From: Progne subis subis
Taxonomy: Eukaryota > Chordata > Aves > Passeriformes > Hirundinidae
Direction: 5' to 3'
DNA: 64,000 nucleotides
Assembly (NCBI GenBank): GCA_022316685.1
Contig: JAKJHU010000005.1
Coordinates: 19,074,707 to 19,138,706 of the forward strand
This document shows positions 25,310 to 40,027 of this stretch, piece by piece. Made by a program: the position numbers and the translations under genes. Positions within the stretch are counted from its first letter, which is position 1, and each line of letters opens with the position of its first letter. The notes below the pieces were generated by a model that saw only the letters and a list, made by a program, of their open reading frames with translations, did no database searches and was not told the DNA's origin.

Positions 25310-28300
25310 CTGCCTACAGAGGACTGCAAAGGCTTATATATATGCAGACCACAGCTATTTTATTGTCCACTTATAACCTTCCCAAATGTATATTTTATTT
25401 ATCTGTGGCCACTGTTTGCAGACTGTGAGATCCTTATAGAAGGAACAACCTTTACTGTTCTGTAGTTTTGTGTTCTGCTATTTAGTGTGATGGTTTTATT
25501 GTGCTTATAACCCCTGACTGTAGCTACAAGAAAAGGCCTCAAAATTCAGATCTCGCTCTAGGCAGAAGCTCAGTTTGCCTAGGGACTCAGGAAAGATAAA
25601 CAATCTGTAGCCAAGCCTACTTGCCCATGGCAAGAACTTACAAACAGGTCAGCAGCTGCTGCAGGAAGAGGGGCAGCAGTGTGTGTGGTGGCAGCCTCTC
25701 CTGGCAGTCATGTCCTCTGCTTCCATCGACTATGGTCTCCCCATGTTCCAGAAGCAGCAAGCTCAGCTCTTGAGGAGTCATTCCTGGTTCTTCACCACAG
25801 TGGTCTTTTCTCCATACCTCACTTTATTTTCCCTGGCAGAAGTTTCCTTGGCCTTAGCCTCGGCAAAGAGAAACTGTGTTCTTGCTGTGCTGCCCGAGCT
25901 GCCTTGAACTGGCACCATCTCCACACACAGAAACATCTATGAATAAGTAACCAATTATGAAGCTTGCTCAGTTCCTGTTCAGTAATTATACATTGAACTC
26001 CAGTGCATTTTGGTTCATTTTAGGTGGGAGATGAGTATTCAGCAAAGGCAGTAGCTAAATGCCAGACTTTTTTAATTCCCTCCAAAACACACATGGAGTA
26101 AGACTGCAGCCTTATATAATGCTGTATTTGTTAGAGGTAGAAAAATAGGAGGGTGTCTGTATAACCAGGTCTAATACTTTGGTCAAGCTCTATTAATTAT
26201 ATACACTATTATTTTTCTATGCATGAATCAAAACAGAGGACTTTTTTCCTTGCTATCAATAAAGGAAAATGCCTTATTTATGCAGGTGCAAAATGCTCTG
26301 TGTGTGTGTGTACCCTGGACTAGGTGAATGCAGACTCTTGCTTGAAAGCCTTTTGAAAAATACCACTGATTTGTTTGGATTTTTTTGCCAGCAAGGATTG
26401 GTCACAGGGTCAACATATGGGACTGATTTAGGGCATTATTCAAATGAGCACCCTGTGCCACTGCTTTCTTGTTCTCTCCCCAACCAGCAGCAAACTATTT
26501 CTGCCGTCAAAACGACAGTTATTTTGGTAGAATATACATTCTAATCCACAAGTCTGTGAGTTACACCGTTATGATTTATCCAGACTAGCTGCTTCTCTAT
26601 TCCCTGAAATCTTCCCCATGTTGTTATTTAAAAAGCATGAAAATACATATAGCATACAAAACGTAAGCATGCATTTGTCTGCTTGTATTCATGTGTTTGT
26701 GCTGGTGGTGGTAAGTTTAGCATTATGGATGACCTCATGTTGCAAAAATCATCTCTGCATATATATTTTACTAATGCTCTGGAGTGTTCTGATCAGCGCT
26801 CTGGCAAGGTCAGTGGCTGGGATTAAAATGTTCTAAATTGTTAAAATGGAAGTGATTTAAAAATGCCTCCTCCCTTCTCACAGTTAGTAAAATATTCTCC
26901 AAATGCTGGAGAAAAAGCAGAAGCAGGAATGTAAATTTTCAGTGATTAAATAACTCGTTGTTCACTACAGGCGCAGTAGGTTCACCTCCTGAATACCAAG
27001 CCCTTCTGCAGAAATGCTCTCTGGGGGAGGTCTCATACTGCTTTTTGCTTACAGCAGAGGAATGTATGATTCGACAAAATGCAGATCATTACAAAATCAT
27101 TGGAAGAGCGTAGTTAATACTTAATTTAGGTACTTTCCACAAAAAAAAAAAAGCTGATTGTTAAGTAGCAACAACAAATTTCTTGGAAAGGGGGTATGAG
27201 TAGCAATGAGAAAACCAAGGAAAAATAGAAATCTGCTACTGTCCACCTGTGGGGTGAAACCTGGCCAAATTTCAGCTGAAAACTAGAGCAGCTGGACTTG
27301 TGTAGGGCCACAGCAGACTGATATCAGAAATGTATTTACGTGTTGGGGTTTCTTCATGTGCATGCAGACACACACAAGCATGTACAGAAATATGCACACT
27401 ACATGCATACTGTGAACAACAAAAAAATGGCTACTGAAGAAGTGAATAATACAGAAAACTGTCACTGAAGTACCCCACTCTCAGCAACTGCAAGTAAGAA
27501 GATACGAACCCCACCAAAAATCACATTATTTTTATCAATACCCTTCTCTGATCTATTGTACTGGTGTTTATAATTTAAAAGCTATGTTCTATGCTTCTAC
27601 AGGTGACATGTTTCTATATTTTTCACTGTTCTTGACTGTAAGAAGCTTGAAAATGATACCCTTCAGGAATATGTCTGCAAAGAGGAGATGTAAGGTACAA
27701 AGAGTAATAGAATTTACCAGGACCAGAATTCAATCACCAAGGAAGACAGCAAACTTGGAGCCTCACTGTGCCAGTCATTCCATCATAACCTAACATTGCA
27801 AAGAGGGTAATGGGAGTCCATATGTTAATTTTGTTCATCAGATGGATAGGTACCACCACCAGCCTGAGCATTGGTTCAGCCAATGCTGCTGCTTCACAGA
27901 ACAGCCTCAGTTTCCCTTTGGGCATTTGGTGGCATGTGCTAGGGCAAGTACTCACATGAGGACATGGCCATGAGCTTCTGGCCATCATCTGTTTCCTGTA
28001 GTGCCATTCTAATCTCCTTCAGGTGCTGTTCAGCTCATCAGAACACAAAGTTGAGGTTTTCTGAGAAGTGCCCGTAGTGAATTGCCTGATCCAGTTCACA
28101 GGCCTCTTGTCAAGTCATATACTTAATAAGTAGAGGAAATATTTCCAAAGCTTTACAGGGGCATAAAAAGAGATCTTCAAACATTAGAGGAAAGCAAGAA
28201 GCTGAATGTTTTGTTCCCCAGCTTCCCCCACAAAAAACAATGATGTGCACCCCAACAAAAAATCCTAACACTAAGTGTGCTTAGTCTGCACTCTTTCACA

Positions 28301-30234
28301 ACAGGATGGGGCAGCTATGGGCATGCACTTAGTTTATGTTTTCCCTCACAATGATTGAACACAAAGAGAATGGGAAGCTCAGCTCTGATTCATGTAAAAA
28401 CATACAGCATACAAAATAAACCAGTAAAAACTCTGCTTCCCTATATTGTCTAATTTGAGGGTCTCCAAAACTTGCAGGTGAGTAATCAACTTCTTAAAAA
28501 CTTTATTGGAGACATGGGACAATGAAATAAATTATTACTATTGACATATTGTCATTTATATGCTACCTGGTAGTGTGCTTTATCCCATATCTAAAAACTC
28601 ACTGGGAATACTGGTATATAGCTTTTTCTCACTTAAGTCTTTGATCCCTAGTTTTTGGTGGTTTTTTTTTTTTTCTTTCCTTTCTTTTATCTCTCCTTTC
28701 ATAAACTCTAACCAACAAATCTCTTCTACTCTTTCTTACTTTCTGTTTGAAGCTTTATCACTAGAAAATGATATTCAGCTTATTTTGCAGTGATACTGGA
28801 CATGCATGTGGAAGATAAGAAAGTGAAAAGGCATGATGACAGCCCATGAAGGCATTATCTAGAATCTTCCCTGCTGGTCTATGAATGACACGGCAGCAAA
28901 GGAATCCTTGCTCACAGAGAGATGTGTCCAAGACCTCTTGGATATCATCTGTTTCTAGTAATGCCCTGCCAGGTGATTTCTCACAGGAGGTTTCATTTTC
29001 TGCTTGCAGAGGTGCTTGAAGATGGTGATTTTTTTCAAGCTAAAATAATGGTCCCAGTGAAACCTGTCTTGGAAAACAGTATAATAATTCCACAGAAGAA
29101 AAAGTTGGTGGGCATCCTGAGCATGGATTTTTTTTTCACAGTACTCAGGATTTCTGCATTAATAGGTTGTTAAAGGTTAATTCCGCTTCAGTATTTGTCT
29201 TTCCTCAACAGCAGTCTATATTTATACCATTGTTAACTAGGATGTCAGGAGTTTAAATGAACAGCCTAAATTTCCAAACATTTCTTACAAAAATAAGTTG
29301 TGCAAACCAAAGTTGTCCAATAATTGAGACTTCCATAAAGATCAAAAAACAAACAAGGCATTCCCATTGAGCAGTGGTCTCAAACAGGTGGGAGGGCAAG
29401 GTTTGCATATTTGGATATTTTTGTACTGTGGGAACTGGGAGTACATCCCAGATCCAAATTTGGAGCACCTCCACAGGACCATCCATCCCCTCCTTCTCTT
29501 CTGCCAAACTGGCAATCACACTTCCACAAAGACCTGAACTTTTTTTGCAGCCATTGAGTGCTTCTCAGGGAATTAGAGGACAGCAGTTGTGTAGGATATG
29601 GGCTAAATACTCTCCTCTCATAGGAACACAGCTCTTATTATAAAGCTAGATGTTTTGTCTTATTTATGCAAGTATTTCATTAGGAGTAATTAGCGTTTGT
29701 AGAGTAGTTTCAAAGTTAAATGTATAGGTAAGATCTGAAATTAAGATCAGAATTTAATATACAGAAAAAACATACCGTAATTTAGTATATTTATGGATGT
29801 AATTCTCTGAGACCACATTTGTTCCTGTACAACTCTGTTCAAATCAATAGAATTACACTGGGGATTAATTCACTTTTTAAATTTAACCACGCTGAAAATA
29901 ACTATAATGTCCTATGACTGTAATATTTTCGTTTTCCATGGGGAGAAATTTGCCAATATGTAATATGGTCTCATGTACCTGATTGCTCATTACCTCCAAA
30001 GTCTGCTAGAGCCTGCAAGAATGGTAAAGCTGAAGAGACCATGGTGTTTATGTTGGAAAAGGGCCAGCTGCATCACTGGCTGAACATTCAGTCTGCCTTT
30101 GAAATGGATGCACAAAAATCATGTTCAAATGGTATGACATATGTTGATTACTAAATCTTGAAACTTCTTTGTTGTTTCAGATTTCTTTGTGTGAAGAAAA
30201 GGGGGGCCAGTCTTAAAGAAGGCCATGGCAGCTG

Positions 30235-30258
30235 GTTCCTAGTGATTTAACTAGGAAC
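30235..30258. repeat. 9-bp perfect hairpin with GATTTA loop
   Basis: GTTCCTAGT and ACTAGGAAC are exact reverse complements around a six-base loop. Possible readings are a chance inverted repeat, a paired factor site or a remnant of a small inverted-repeat element. Nothing in the flanks decides between them. Confidence 0.8.
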
Positions 30259-31804
30259 TGGAGGTGCAGCCCTGGAAGCTAAAGGATTTGTTATGTTCAC
30301 TTTAGTCTGTCTTGGAAAAGCTTCCTTAGAACCATTAGAACTGGAGACATATATAGAACTCTCACAGCTTGGTTCTAACATATGTCTTTAAGACTGTATG
30401 ACCTATTTGTTTTCTGAATTCATGGTCTAGAATGATCAGCAATTCTCTAAAAGATTAAAGTATAAAATACTAAGCTCCTGATGAAAGGGTATATCTATAT
30501 CCCTTTATTTTCATTGCTCAGAATTTCAGAATTAATTAAGTATTTTAATTAAAATATGACACAAAAATATTTTAAAGAACTGGAAAATATTTACAGTCTC
30601 TCAAATGTTCTTAGGATATTGTAGTTTGTATTTTCACAACACCTGTTAAGAGTATTTTAGTTTGGTTTTCAACAACAACTAGAAGTTCCTAATTTCTTGA
30701 TCTAAAATAGACCTTTGGAATCTGAAGCTTCTCATGTTTTTCATTCAGAAATTTTGTTTTCCATAGTCTGATATTCTACTCTCCTCCAATGTTAACTTTA
30801 AAACATTCAGGGCATTGTTTTAAATTTTCAGTTTGCTTTAATTATTGAAGGGGTTGATAGTACAAAGAAAAGAAATAGAAGTAAAGGAATCTCATGAATT
30901 GATTTTCCCATTCAAAAGTAACTTTTTAATGAAAGCTACACTTTTAGAATCAGTTTTTCAAGAAGTAAATAGGACTATCCAGGGAATAATTGCTAATAAT
31001 AATGAGGGACTAAATCGAAACAGGTGATTTGCACCCCAGGCTTCAAATAATTATGGATATTTGAATGTCTATTATGCAGTGCTAAAAACTCATCTCCTGA
31101 ATTTTTTTGTACCAGCTCTTGCTGTCTGTTAAAACATCTTTTCTATCTTTCTTATATACAGTTTAGATGCTACATCTTTACCTCACATATTTGCTCTCCA
31201 GCCAGGTGCCACCACCAGCTTAAGAAAGGTTTTCCTCTGTGGTACAAATAGCTCTTGGAGCACGTAGATCTAAATGTCATCACATTGCAGCATTTTAGCA
31301 CAGGGTGATGATATTCCGTTTTGACACAGTGTCATCACGCCGCATCCCAGTAGGAAGATGTTTTGACACAAGGTTCTGACAAAACATCAAAATGTTAACA
31401 ATTGCTCTTTAATATTCATGTGTTCTGTGGTGCCTGGAGCATACTAACTGATAATAGCAGGCTAGAGGACCAGTGGAGATTGCTGTTAATATATTTATTG
31501 AAATTTTACACAAACAAGTTCCTACTGAAAATTGCTGCCTTGGTGAAGGTGAACACATGTCCTCCATAAGGACTACCAAAGAGGATGTTACCAATTTAGC
31601 ATCTTAATCTACAGAAAAAAAAACCCTAAACCACAAACTCACCTAAAACCTTTTTTCTCACTTCGTTTATTTTGTTTTTACAATGCACAAAGAGATATTA
31701 ACTGATAGTAAGAAATGACAGCATGGACGAAGTACAACCTTAATCTGAGAGACAGGAGGTAGAAATTATTATAAATGCCTACGTGTGAAAGAAGAGGGCT
31801 GTTT

Positions 31805-31852
31805 AAGAAAAAGACTGAGTTTTCTAAGAAAAGGACTGAGTTTTCTGAGAAA
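31805..31852. repeat. 21-bp tandem duplication
   Basis: Two copies, 31805-31825 and 31826-31846, differ at one base (AAGAAAAAGACTGAG versus AAGAAAAGGACTGAG, both followed by TTTTCT). A partial third copy with GAGAAA follows. It is a small minisatellite-like array with very low divergence, so it is probably recent. Confidence 0.9.
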
Positions 31853-34800
31853 CATCTCAGACTTTTGGGGTGTGAGGTGCAGTAAGGGGAGGAAAGGTTT
31901 CAAGCTGAATAGAGTCAGAAGGAGCCAGCCTGCGCAGAGTCCCAGTTTTCTGGTTTGAAACTCATAGTTCAGCATCGTGAATGGGAAAACAGCCAAGTAA
32001 GCAGGAAAATTGCAAGAGGTTTGCACCCCAGAGCTGGAAATATCAAGTCTTATCAACTGGTTCACCTAAAGATGAAGCCCTCACATAAGTTTCTCAATAT
32101 GCTTCCCAGAAGGGATGCAGGCAGTGTTTTTACAGAAGCCAGACCTGAGTTTGTCCTGAAGGACAGCCCTGCGCTTCAAGGCGGCAGCAGCAGCCCAGAC
32201 AGAAGCTGCAGATCAAGGCTGTTCCACCCAGGCTGAGGTGAGCAGCAGCATGACACTGGGTCAAAGGCAGGATTTGTACAGTCAGATGTTCTTCCCACTG
32301 CCTAGTCTGTTCCCACACGGCACTGGCACAGTTAGCTGCACAACAGCCACATTATTCACAGTGTTTCATTATGATAAGTTTCTTTTCATCAATCAGCTAA
32401 ATTGCCTTATTTTTTTAAGCCACAGCAAATTATTTATTTTAAAGCAATGCTAATAAACCAGTTAAATAATTACCATATATAATGACTAGTGGACAGCGTG
32501 ACATTTTTCTGACATTTTTAAGGTGTAAAACTCTGGAACTATTGACAGTTTACCCAGAGACCAGTAGTTGGTTTTCAGCCTTCAAGCTACACTTTATGAC
32601 TTTATATTTGATATTACAGAGTTTACCAGAGAGGTGATATATTGAAAAATGACAACTCTGGAGAAATTTTTAATCCAGAGGTATGCCTAAATTCTATAGA
32701 TTAGCATAAACACAAAATTACCCCTTGTCATCTGCAAATATGCAGTGCGTGCAAATCCATTCTGCTCTGTGAACAATTACTGATTTCTTTGGGCCTATCA
32801 CAAAAGCTTAAAAGTTACTTACTTAGAAAAAATGTGTGTGCAGAACCAGATCCTTAATAAAACCTGTGTCTGGACATGCTACTCTTTTGTCATGAATTTT
32901 AGCTGTAACAGTACAGGCTTGCTATTGTTATAGTATTGAATTACTTGCACTAATGTCCATGGAACTTAAATTTCATCCCTTTCTTTAAGAGGTGACAGCC
33001 AAGAAGACATATTCTCATAGTCTGAAACAAATATTTTGGTTTAATAATTTAAGAATATTTTATTCTAAAGGATTATTGTTAATGCAGAGATTTGGTCCCG
33101 AGCCCAGTTCTCCAAGGATTAGTCTCTCCAAAATTTCTGGCACATGTTTAAGTTACATTGGAATATAATTAATGATTGTCATGAGGAATGGCCATAACCA
33201 GCAGTCTGTGCAGAACATGTCCTTCACTGTTATAGGCTGAATCCTTTAATAGCTCAGCACCTTCACTTCTTATTGACTTCTCTCGGAGTCAAGGTGCTCA
33301 GAATAAAAACTGACTGGATGATGACAATTTCACTTTATGCAGCTTTCAGGGCTTAGCAGTTGTTTTGGTTTCACATTGAGTTGTCTGTTGTTGTACTGAA
33401 ATCTGAACTGCTCAGTGAGGAAACCAAGTGACATTTCTTATTTTACTTCCACATAACCTCAAATTTTGTAAAAAACCTGAAATTACCTTTCCCAAATGAA
33501 TGGAGTAGAGATCATGACAGCTTCTCTTTCTTTTTATTTTTTTTTCCTTTTACCCATGTAAGAACACCCAAACAAAACCCCCTCACAGTTCAGAACTTTA
33601 AAGGAGAAAAATTAACCTGAGGGCTTTTGTCCAATTAATGTGGGAACTTCAGCGCTTCCTTGACTCTGGACCCCAGGTGTTTCACAGCCTTCACATCACT
33701 CAAAGGCCCTTGGGAAGCGCCTACTTACACCTACGTGGCCAAGGAGCATGACTGGCGTGTGTGTGCACAAGCCTTGGCTTTCCACTCCAGGCAGGGTGAG
33801 CAGGAGCAGGTACCACCACCTCGCCCAGTGGGAGCTCCAGTTTGCTCCACTGTGACAGCATACGTGCATTCCTGAAACAATTTCAAGCTGTTTCTAGACA
33901 AAATCTGTAGTTAGCAGGTGATTGGGTTTTTTATAAAAATGTATGTAAGTGGTAAACACGTGCTTTAGGGCTGGGTTCCATAGCGGATGGATATGATTAT
34001 AGCACACCATTGATTTACAGAGATGGGTTGGAGAGTTGTCGTCTCTCTCTTTTTCTCCACTCCTTCATGCTTCCTGATGCAGCCAAGCATCCAGCCCTGC
34101 CACAGAGTAATCTGCATATGCCCAGCAAGCCTGACGTGCCTATCACACATGTGCTGGCCATCTGTACAGTGCATGTGCAGGAGCTTCAGCGAGCTGCTGT
34201 GTTTCTGCCTGGGATTTCGTGGACAAAGGAATAAGAGCTGTATCTACATGCACTTGCACCATGTCACGGGTGTGTGACCACACATTTGGCCAGCGTGCTG
34301 GGGGCTGAGTCCAGCCCCAGAGCACAGCTGACTTCAGCTGCAGGTCTGCCTGTTTGTTGTGGAGTGTTCTCCTCTCAGTTCTAGTCAGTCTGTCAGTGCT
34401 GGCATTGATCTCCATTTGACTTACCTTTCAGAGCCCAGACAGACCGGGGAAGTGATTGCTCTCTGCAACTGCAACCATGTGAAAGGTCTCTGAGTAAATC
34501 CTCTCACTTACTCAATTATCCCTTCACTGAAGTGTTTTGTTCTGCTGTGGGCAGGGAGACCTGAACTCCCAGAGCAACACACTCATTTATCAGGTGAAAT
34601 GAGGCAAAGAAAGCGAGGTCAGTGAGTGTCCATGTTGCTTACAAGCTGCAGAGCCCTCAAGCCTGTCATTGCCCAGATTACTTTAAAAAGTATTCCTTTT
34701 ATCAGCACACGATCCCCTTTTTCAGCCTCTGCTCTCCACTTACTGGCAGGAGGAAGCTTGTTAGCCTTTGTCACCACATCCAAGAGAGAGATGGGCACCA

Positions 34801-36112
34801 CTGCCAAAAGCCACTCCACAGAAAGTAGCACTCATGCTAGTGAAACAGGCTTTCTTCATTCTTGGTGCATCATCTGAGAAACTCCTCAGCCCCGTGACAT
34901 ATTTTGATGGAAATCAATATTGGTAAGAAGACAAAACAAGCATAAATGGAAAAAGATCACTTAAGACTGCCATTTTAGCCCTTGGACAAGAAATGGCAAT
35001 ATAACCACAATACTAAACAAGTTTCAGTGAACTGTTTTAGCCTGGTTTTCTGTAGAAATAGCTATGCTATCTGTCTGTTTTTCTCTCTTTTTCTAATTCC
35101 CATTTCTACCAAGATTCAGGGGAAAATTGGGATCTCTAGGAGAAAGATTTCATTCATGGAAGTCCTGTGAAGAGAGATCTGCTTACAGAGATAAGATATC
35201 CTGTAAGTGTTTCAACTAAATCTGACCTAGATCTGTAGGACAACAAATTTAATTCCTTTTGACATCACACCAATGACTTTTCACTATTAGAATCAGTCTT
35301 AATAACAAAAGTGTGCCTAGCTCAGTTTTGACAGGCAGCATTTGTGCAGACTTTGAGACTCTGAAGTTTGAGAACTGAGGTTTAAAACTTCACCACAGAG
35401 CTATGGGACAGCTTTCAAGGACTGAGAAAACCAGGACTTGGTCAGGCTGTGAGGATACTTCATTCAGCTTGATACCTTCTTGCAATCAGAAACTTATGAC
35501 AGACCAGTGAGGAACAAATGATGAGGACAATATGTGTGCTTTCCTCCAATCTGAGAAGTACAGTTGCCTCTCCTAGAGATAATCTTGATATTAACTTGAC
35601 AGACTATTAGTATTTAGCTACTGAAAGGTAATTCTTAACTATCCATCATGATATTTCTGTCTAGATTTGACATTTGAGTGAGTGGTGCAGAGAGATTTTG
35701 TCAGCTTTCAGGATCATGAAAAGGTAATTACAATCATATAGACCAAGTTTGTCTATTCATCTTTTTCCTTTACTGTAAAGATATACCAGTAGATCTTCTT
35801 GTCCTGACATCAAACCCAGACTTCTTTTGATTTAAACACAAATGCTATTTTTTTGCTTCTTATCCATCCTTAAGAATGAGCAGGATACTCTGGCCACGAT
35901 TTTATTGCTCTTGTTCACATATGCTTCTACAGGGTGTGCAAGGTAGGAGAAAAAATGAATATATATATGCTTTTGCAGAAAATCTTGGGCCAGGGGTGAG
36001 CATGTTCTCCAGCTGAGAAGATAATTGGGATGCAATGGAATCCTATTGTTACAATAAGAAAATGGGAAATATGTGTGCACAACAGCTGTTCTAGAAGTGA
36101 TATAGCAGCTGC

Positions 36113-36150
36113 TTTTTTTTTTTTTTTCTTTTTTTTCTTTTCTTTTTTTT
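36113..36150. repeat. T-rich polypyrimidine tract
   Basis: Thirty-eight pyrimidines, nearly all T, followed directly by AG. It formally resembles a strong 3' splice site, but the frame open after it runs only 28 codons. Most likely it is a decayed homopolymer. Confidence 0.85.
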
Positions 36151-39100
36151 AGGCTAAAATGGACATTTACTTAACAGAAATGTTGGGGTTTCATTCATAT
36201 GATAGTGGTCCTTTAACAGAATGCTTTTTATTTTACTAATTTTCATTTTCTTCCCTCTGAACTAGAGTTTTCAGTGCTGGTCTGGCATAAAAATGGTAGC
36301 TGTACTTATATGCCCTCTTCCATAGAGGGCTGCCCAAGCAACCGGCATTGCAAAGACCATCCCCAGGAACAGGTTTTGAAAAGGCTCTTGCAGCCACTTC
36401 CCCACTGCTCCTCATGGAGTAAAGAAAACCTTGCTAATTATCCTCCATTTCTCCAATTTCTTGTATGCATGAAGTGTGCTAACAAGTTTACACGGTTTAA
36501 ATCTCAGGTGTTATTTGTGTAGTACTCCTGGGAAGAGGTTTTGTCTCCGTGCCACCAGCTGCATTATTAGTTGGCAGGGCAGGGGTCTGACCACTGCTGA
36601 TGGTCCCCAGAGCCATGGTGAGTGAGTTTGGCTGCACCTCTGGAGACACACGTCTCCTCTGCACTTTAGACATCTGTCTGCTGCCTGTGAGGAAAATGAA
36701 AATCATAAGGCTTGAACTTTATACCTTAAATGCATCTGCTTGTCATAGGCAGTATCACATGAGAGAAAAGTAAATATAAGCTGTAGGATGGTCCAGTTCA
36801 GGGTAGCACCCTATGTTGCTCTCAGAAGCCATCTAATAACACATGTAAAATAATCCAGAGCAAAATCTTCAGCTTCCTTCTGAAACCATGTATTTTGGTG
36901 ATGATGGAAATATGCCAAAGGCTAAGTCTGCACACAGAGCCACGTTGAAACCAAAGCAAATATTCAAAGACCAAACATATAACTTCCTTTTCCTCACTGC
37001 AGATCTGGTGGAGTCTCTTCTCCTTGTACACAAAAAATTTTTAGAGAAGTTTCCTTGTAGATGAGGGTTTTTCCTCATTTACTATAGACTGAGTATACTT
37101 CTCTTTTCATTAAGTACAGTTCTGAAGTCTGTTAGTAAGGATAAAACAAGGCCCTGAACTAAAAAGAAAAAAATTTATCAGCTGCATTTTCTGAACTGGC
37201 AGACTGTGAAAAAACCCTGTATTTTTATGCATGAGGCAAATACAAGGTCTTGCTTTAAGAAGGGTGATGATTTTGATAGAAATCTTAGAGTCCTAGAAGA
37301 CTTGCCCTGTCGAGTGCTAAATACCTTTGAAGAATATGAAGTGCAATGTGGTACGCAGATGACAGAGCAGACGCTTAGAAAGCACAAAACAAAACAAAAA
37401 ACTCCTTACCCTTGGACAGTGAGATTAAGCAGATAGGATGATACTGTACAGAGCTCCAAAGACACTACATGTGTGGACATGCACTAAATCACAGTCCTTT
37501 ATAAAATCATGCAGGCTGCCATTTCAGATCCTTCATCAGCTCCAGTGAACATGATGGACTGTCTGGTGAGTGGGTGCAGTGCCACGCTAACAGATGGGTA
37601 TGAACATAAACAGGGAAGAGAGTGCACAGTAGCTTCAGGATGGGCCCACTCGGGTCACAGGTAAGACAAGAACAAATAAATTTTCATGTTGTTTCTACGG
37701 TTTCCACTTCTTGGCATCAGCGCGTGTGATTTGCTCACCTCTCTGGGGCTGGATTGCTATAAAACAGTTTTTGTGTACGCAGAAGGCTGGATCTTTACAA
37801 TCCGACTACTGTCAGAGCTTCAGGACAGAAAGCAGAATGACTGGAGAGGAAAAAACATGCCTGAGATTTCTTCTCGTTTCATTAACGCAAAACCCCTTTG
37901 AGTAAACAGGGGGCTGCATGCCTTCAGTCAGCTCAGTGTTGTATGCACTGAGCAGGTGTGGAAGATGCTTCTTCCACAAAAAAACCCATCTTGCAGACAA
38001 ACCCTGCTGATGAATAGGGCCTGCTGTGTGGCCACACTGTGACCTAGTGATTTTCTTTTAGTGGGTAGAGATTATTCTAGCGGCTTTGGCATTTCAAATT
38101 GAGAGCAAATTGCTTGAGCAGCAATCTGTTTATTTTATCATTTGCCACACAGTATGCATAGCTGTCAGATGACAAAAATTCACTTTATCCAGTTTGTCAA
38201 AACTATTTTTGCAAATAATTATTTTTTATCTTGCTTCACCCTTGAAGAATTAAGTTCCCCTTATATATAAGATTTTTGTCTCTCTCAAGGTTGCTCAAAT
38301 GGACTACTCTGCAGCTTTGCAGATAAGTTAGTCCTTGTCTATCATTTATATTATTTTAGTTTCGAGGCACCAAGTCAAACTCTGTCCTCACTTACTCTCA
38401 TTTAACCACAGAGACTTCAGTGTGGCTGCAATCGAGGATGGAATCTGACCCATTGTGTTTGTTTTCAATCACAATATGCATGACTTAATGTTGCCTTCTC
38501 CTTTATTTTAATCTCCCAGGACAATCTGAAGAATCAGATGTTGAATCTCAAGAGATTTCTACCCAGTGAAATATTCTAAATATGTCAGGAAAAAATGTTT
38601 TTTCAATTCCAGCTTGTTGATTCACCCCAGCCAGATGGCTGGGCAGTCTCAGCTGCTACATGCTGCCATGCAAACTGGGAGGTCAGAGCTGGGTGCAGGC
38701 AGACAGGATGGTGGGATTGGAAGGGCAGACTGGAAGGATTTCATGTATTGTTGTAGATGATGTGTTGGGTCTTCTGAGGAAAGGGGAGGTTCCATGCCAG
38801 CTGTCATTCAGGACTTCATTTAACTGACTGAAGAAGGCATAAGTTGGAGTTAAGGCATATCACCCCGTTTCCACCATCCTTGATGAGATTCTGCCCTGTC
38901 TTTTCTACAAAAAGCATCAGAATCGTGGTGCTTCTGTGAAGATAGTGCAGCTGGAGGATCTGCCTTGCCAAGCTCCAGATCTACTTGATACTCAATGAAT
39001 GATTCCATGCAGACAAAACACATCCTCCCCCAAAAGGGAACTTCAGAAATTGCCTCTCATGAAGATCTGGTATATTTTTTTATTGTTCTTGAAAGTGAAA

Positions 39101-40007
39101 ATGATGAATGACTTTTTATGTGGCTTATCATTAAAGCTGAGGCTAAACTAGGCTTTTTCTTTCTCTGACAAAACAGATCCAGATCCTGCAAATAACCTGG
39201 AGAGTTTCAATTTACCTCTGACACACCAAGAGGATTCCCGAAAATGATGGATTTTCACTTTGTACGTTATTCACAGTGCAATAGCAAAGGAAAGATGGCA
39301 ACGGTGACCCGTTAAGAACATCCCCTTGACTGGAGACAGCTTGGATAGGCACACGTTTTGAAAAAATACTAGATTATGTTTACGTGTCATTGTGTGGAAG
39401 AAAAGCCTTATGCTGCTGGTGCCCTGGGAGGGCACTGAGGTGTTTGACAATTCAGAAGGAAAGTGTGTATCAAACAACAACAAAAAATTTTCTCCATAGT
39501 GCAAGTTATTCTCTTTGAAACCACGATTTTGTGACCAGAAGCCCTCTGTATTAATGAGATTTTAATACTAGAGGTTGTTTTAAGAAAGTAAGCCATGACT
39601 GTTCCACTAAGGGTTATATTTTCATGGTTCTTCAGGTGCTTAGATCTGTGTATTGCCCTTGCCTTGGATCACAGCCTTACAGACCAAAACAATACTATTG
39701 GTGCCTTAGTGCAAGATTAACAGGGAAAACAACCGAAGCAAAGGAGCAGACACAGAAAGCAATACACAAAGAGACAAGCGATACAAAGCAGAACCAAACT
39801 TAGACATCAGAGGTCAACCCACAAAATATTGTGAAGGGTAAACACGTAAAAAAGAGATCTTCCAAGGAAAGTAATGACAAAATGGTTTCTGAGAAAGCTG
39901 CAGGGCTCCCTCATATGGGCTCCTTATGCAATATGTACCCCTTACTCTCCTACATTTGTCTTTGGTACACACCTGGCACACAATAAGAAAGCAGTCACAA
40001 ACCTTTT

Positions 40008-40027
40008 TTGTTGTTGTTGTTGTTGTT
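40008..40027. repeat. (TTG)n microsatellite
   Basis: Between six and seven TTG units preceded by a short T run. An ordinary simple-sequence repeat. Confidence 0.9.

Noticed and set aside
36113..36152. Very strong pyrimidine tract plus AG as a splice acceptor
   Set aside because: The downstream frame closes after 28 codons with no poly(A) signal or donor arrangement. The tract is better explained as a decayed homopolymer.
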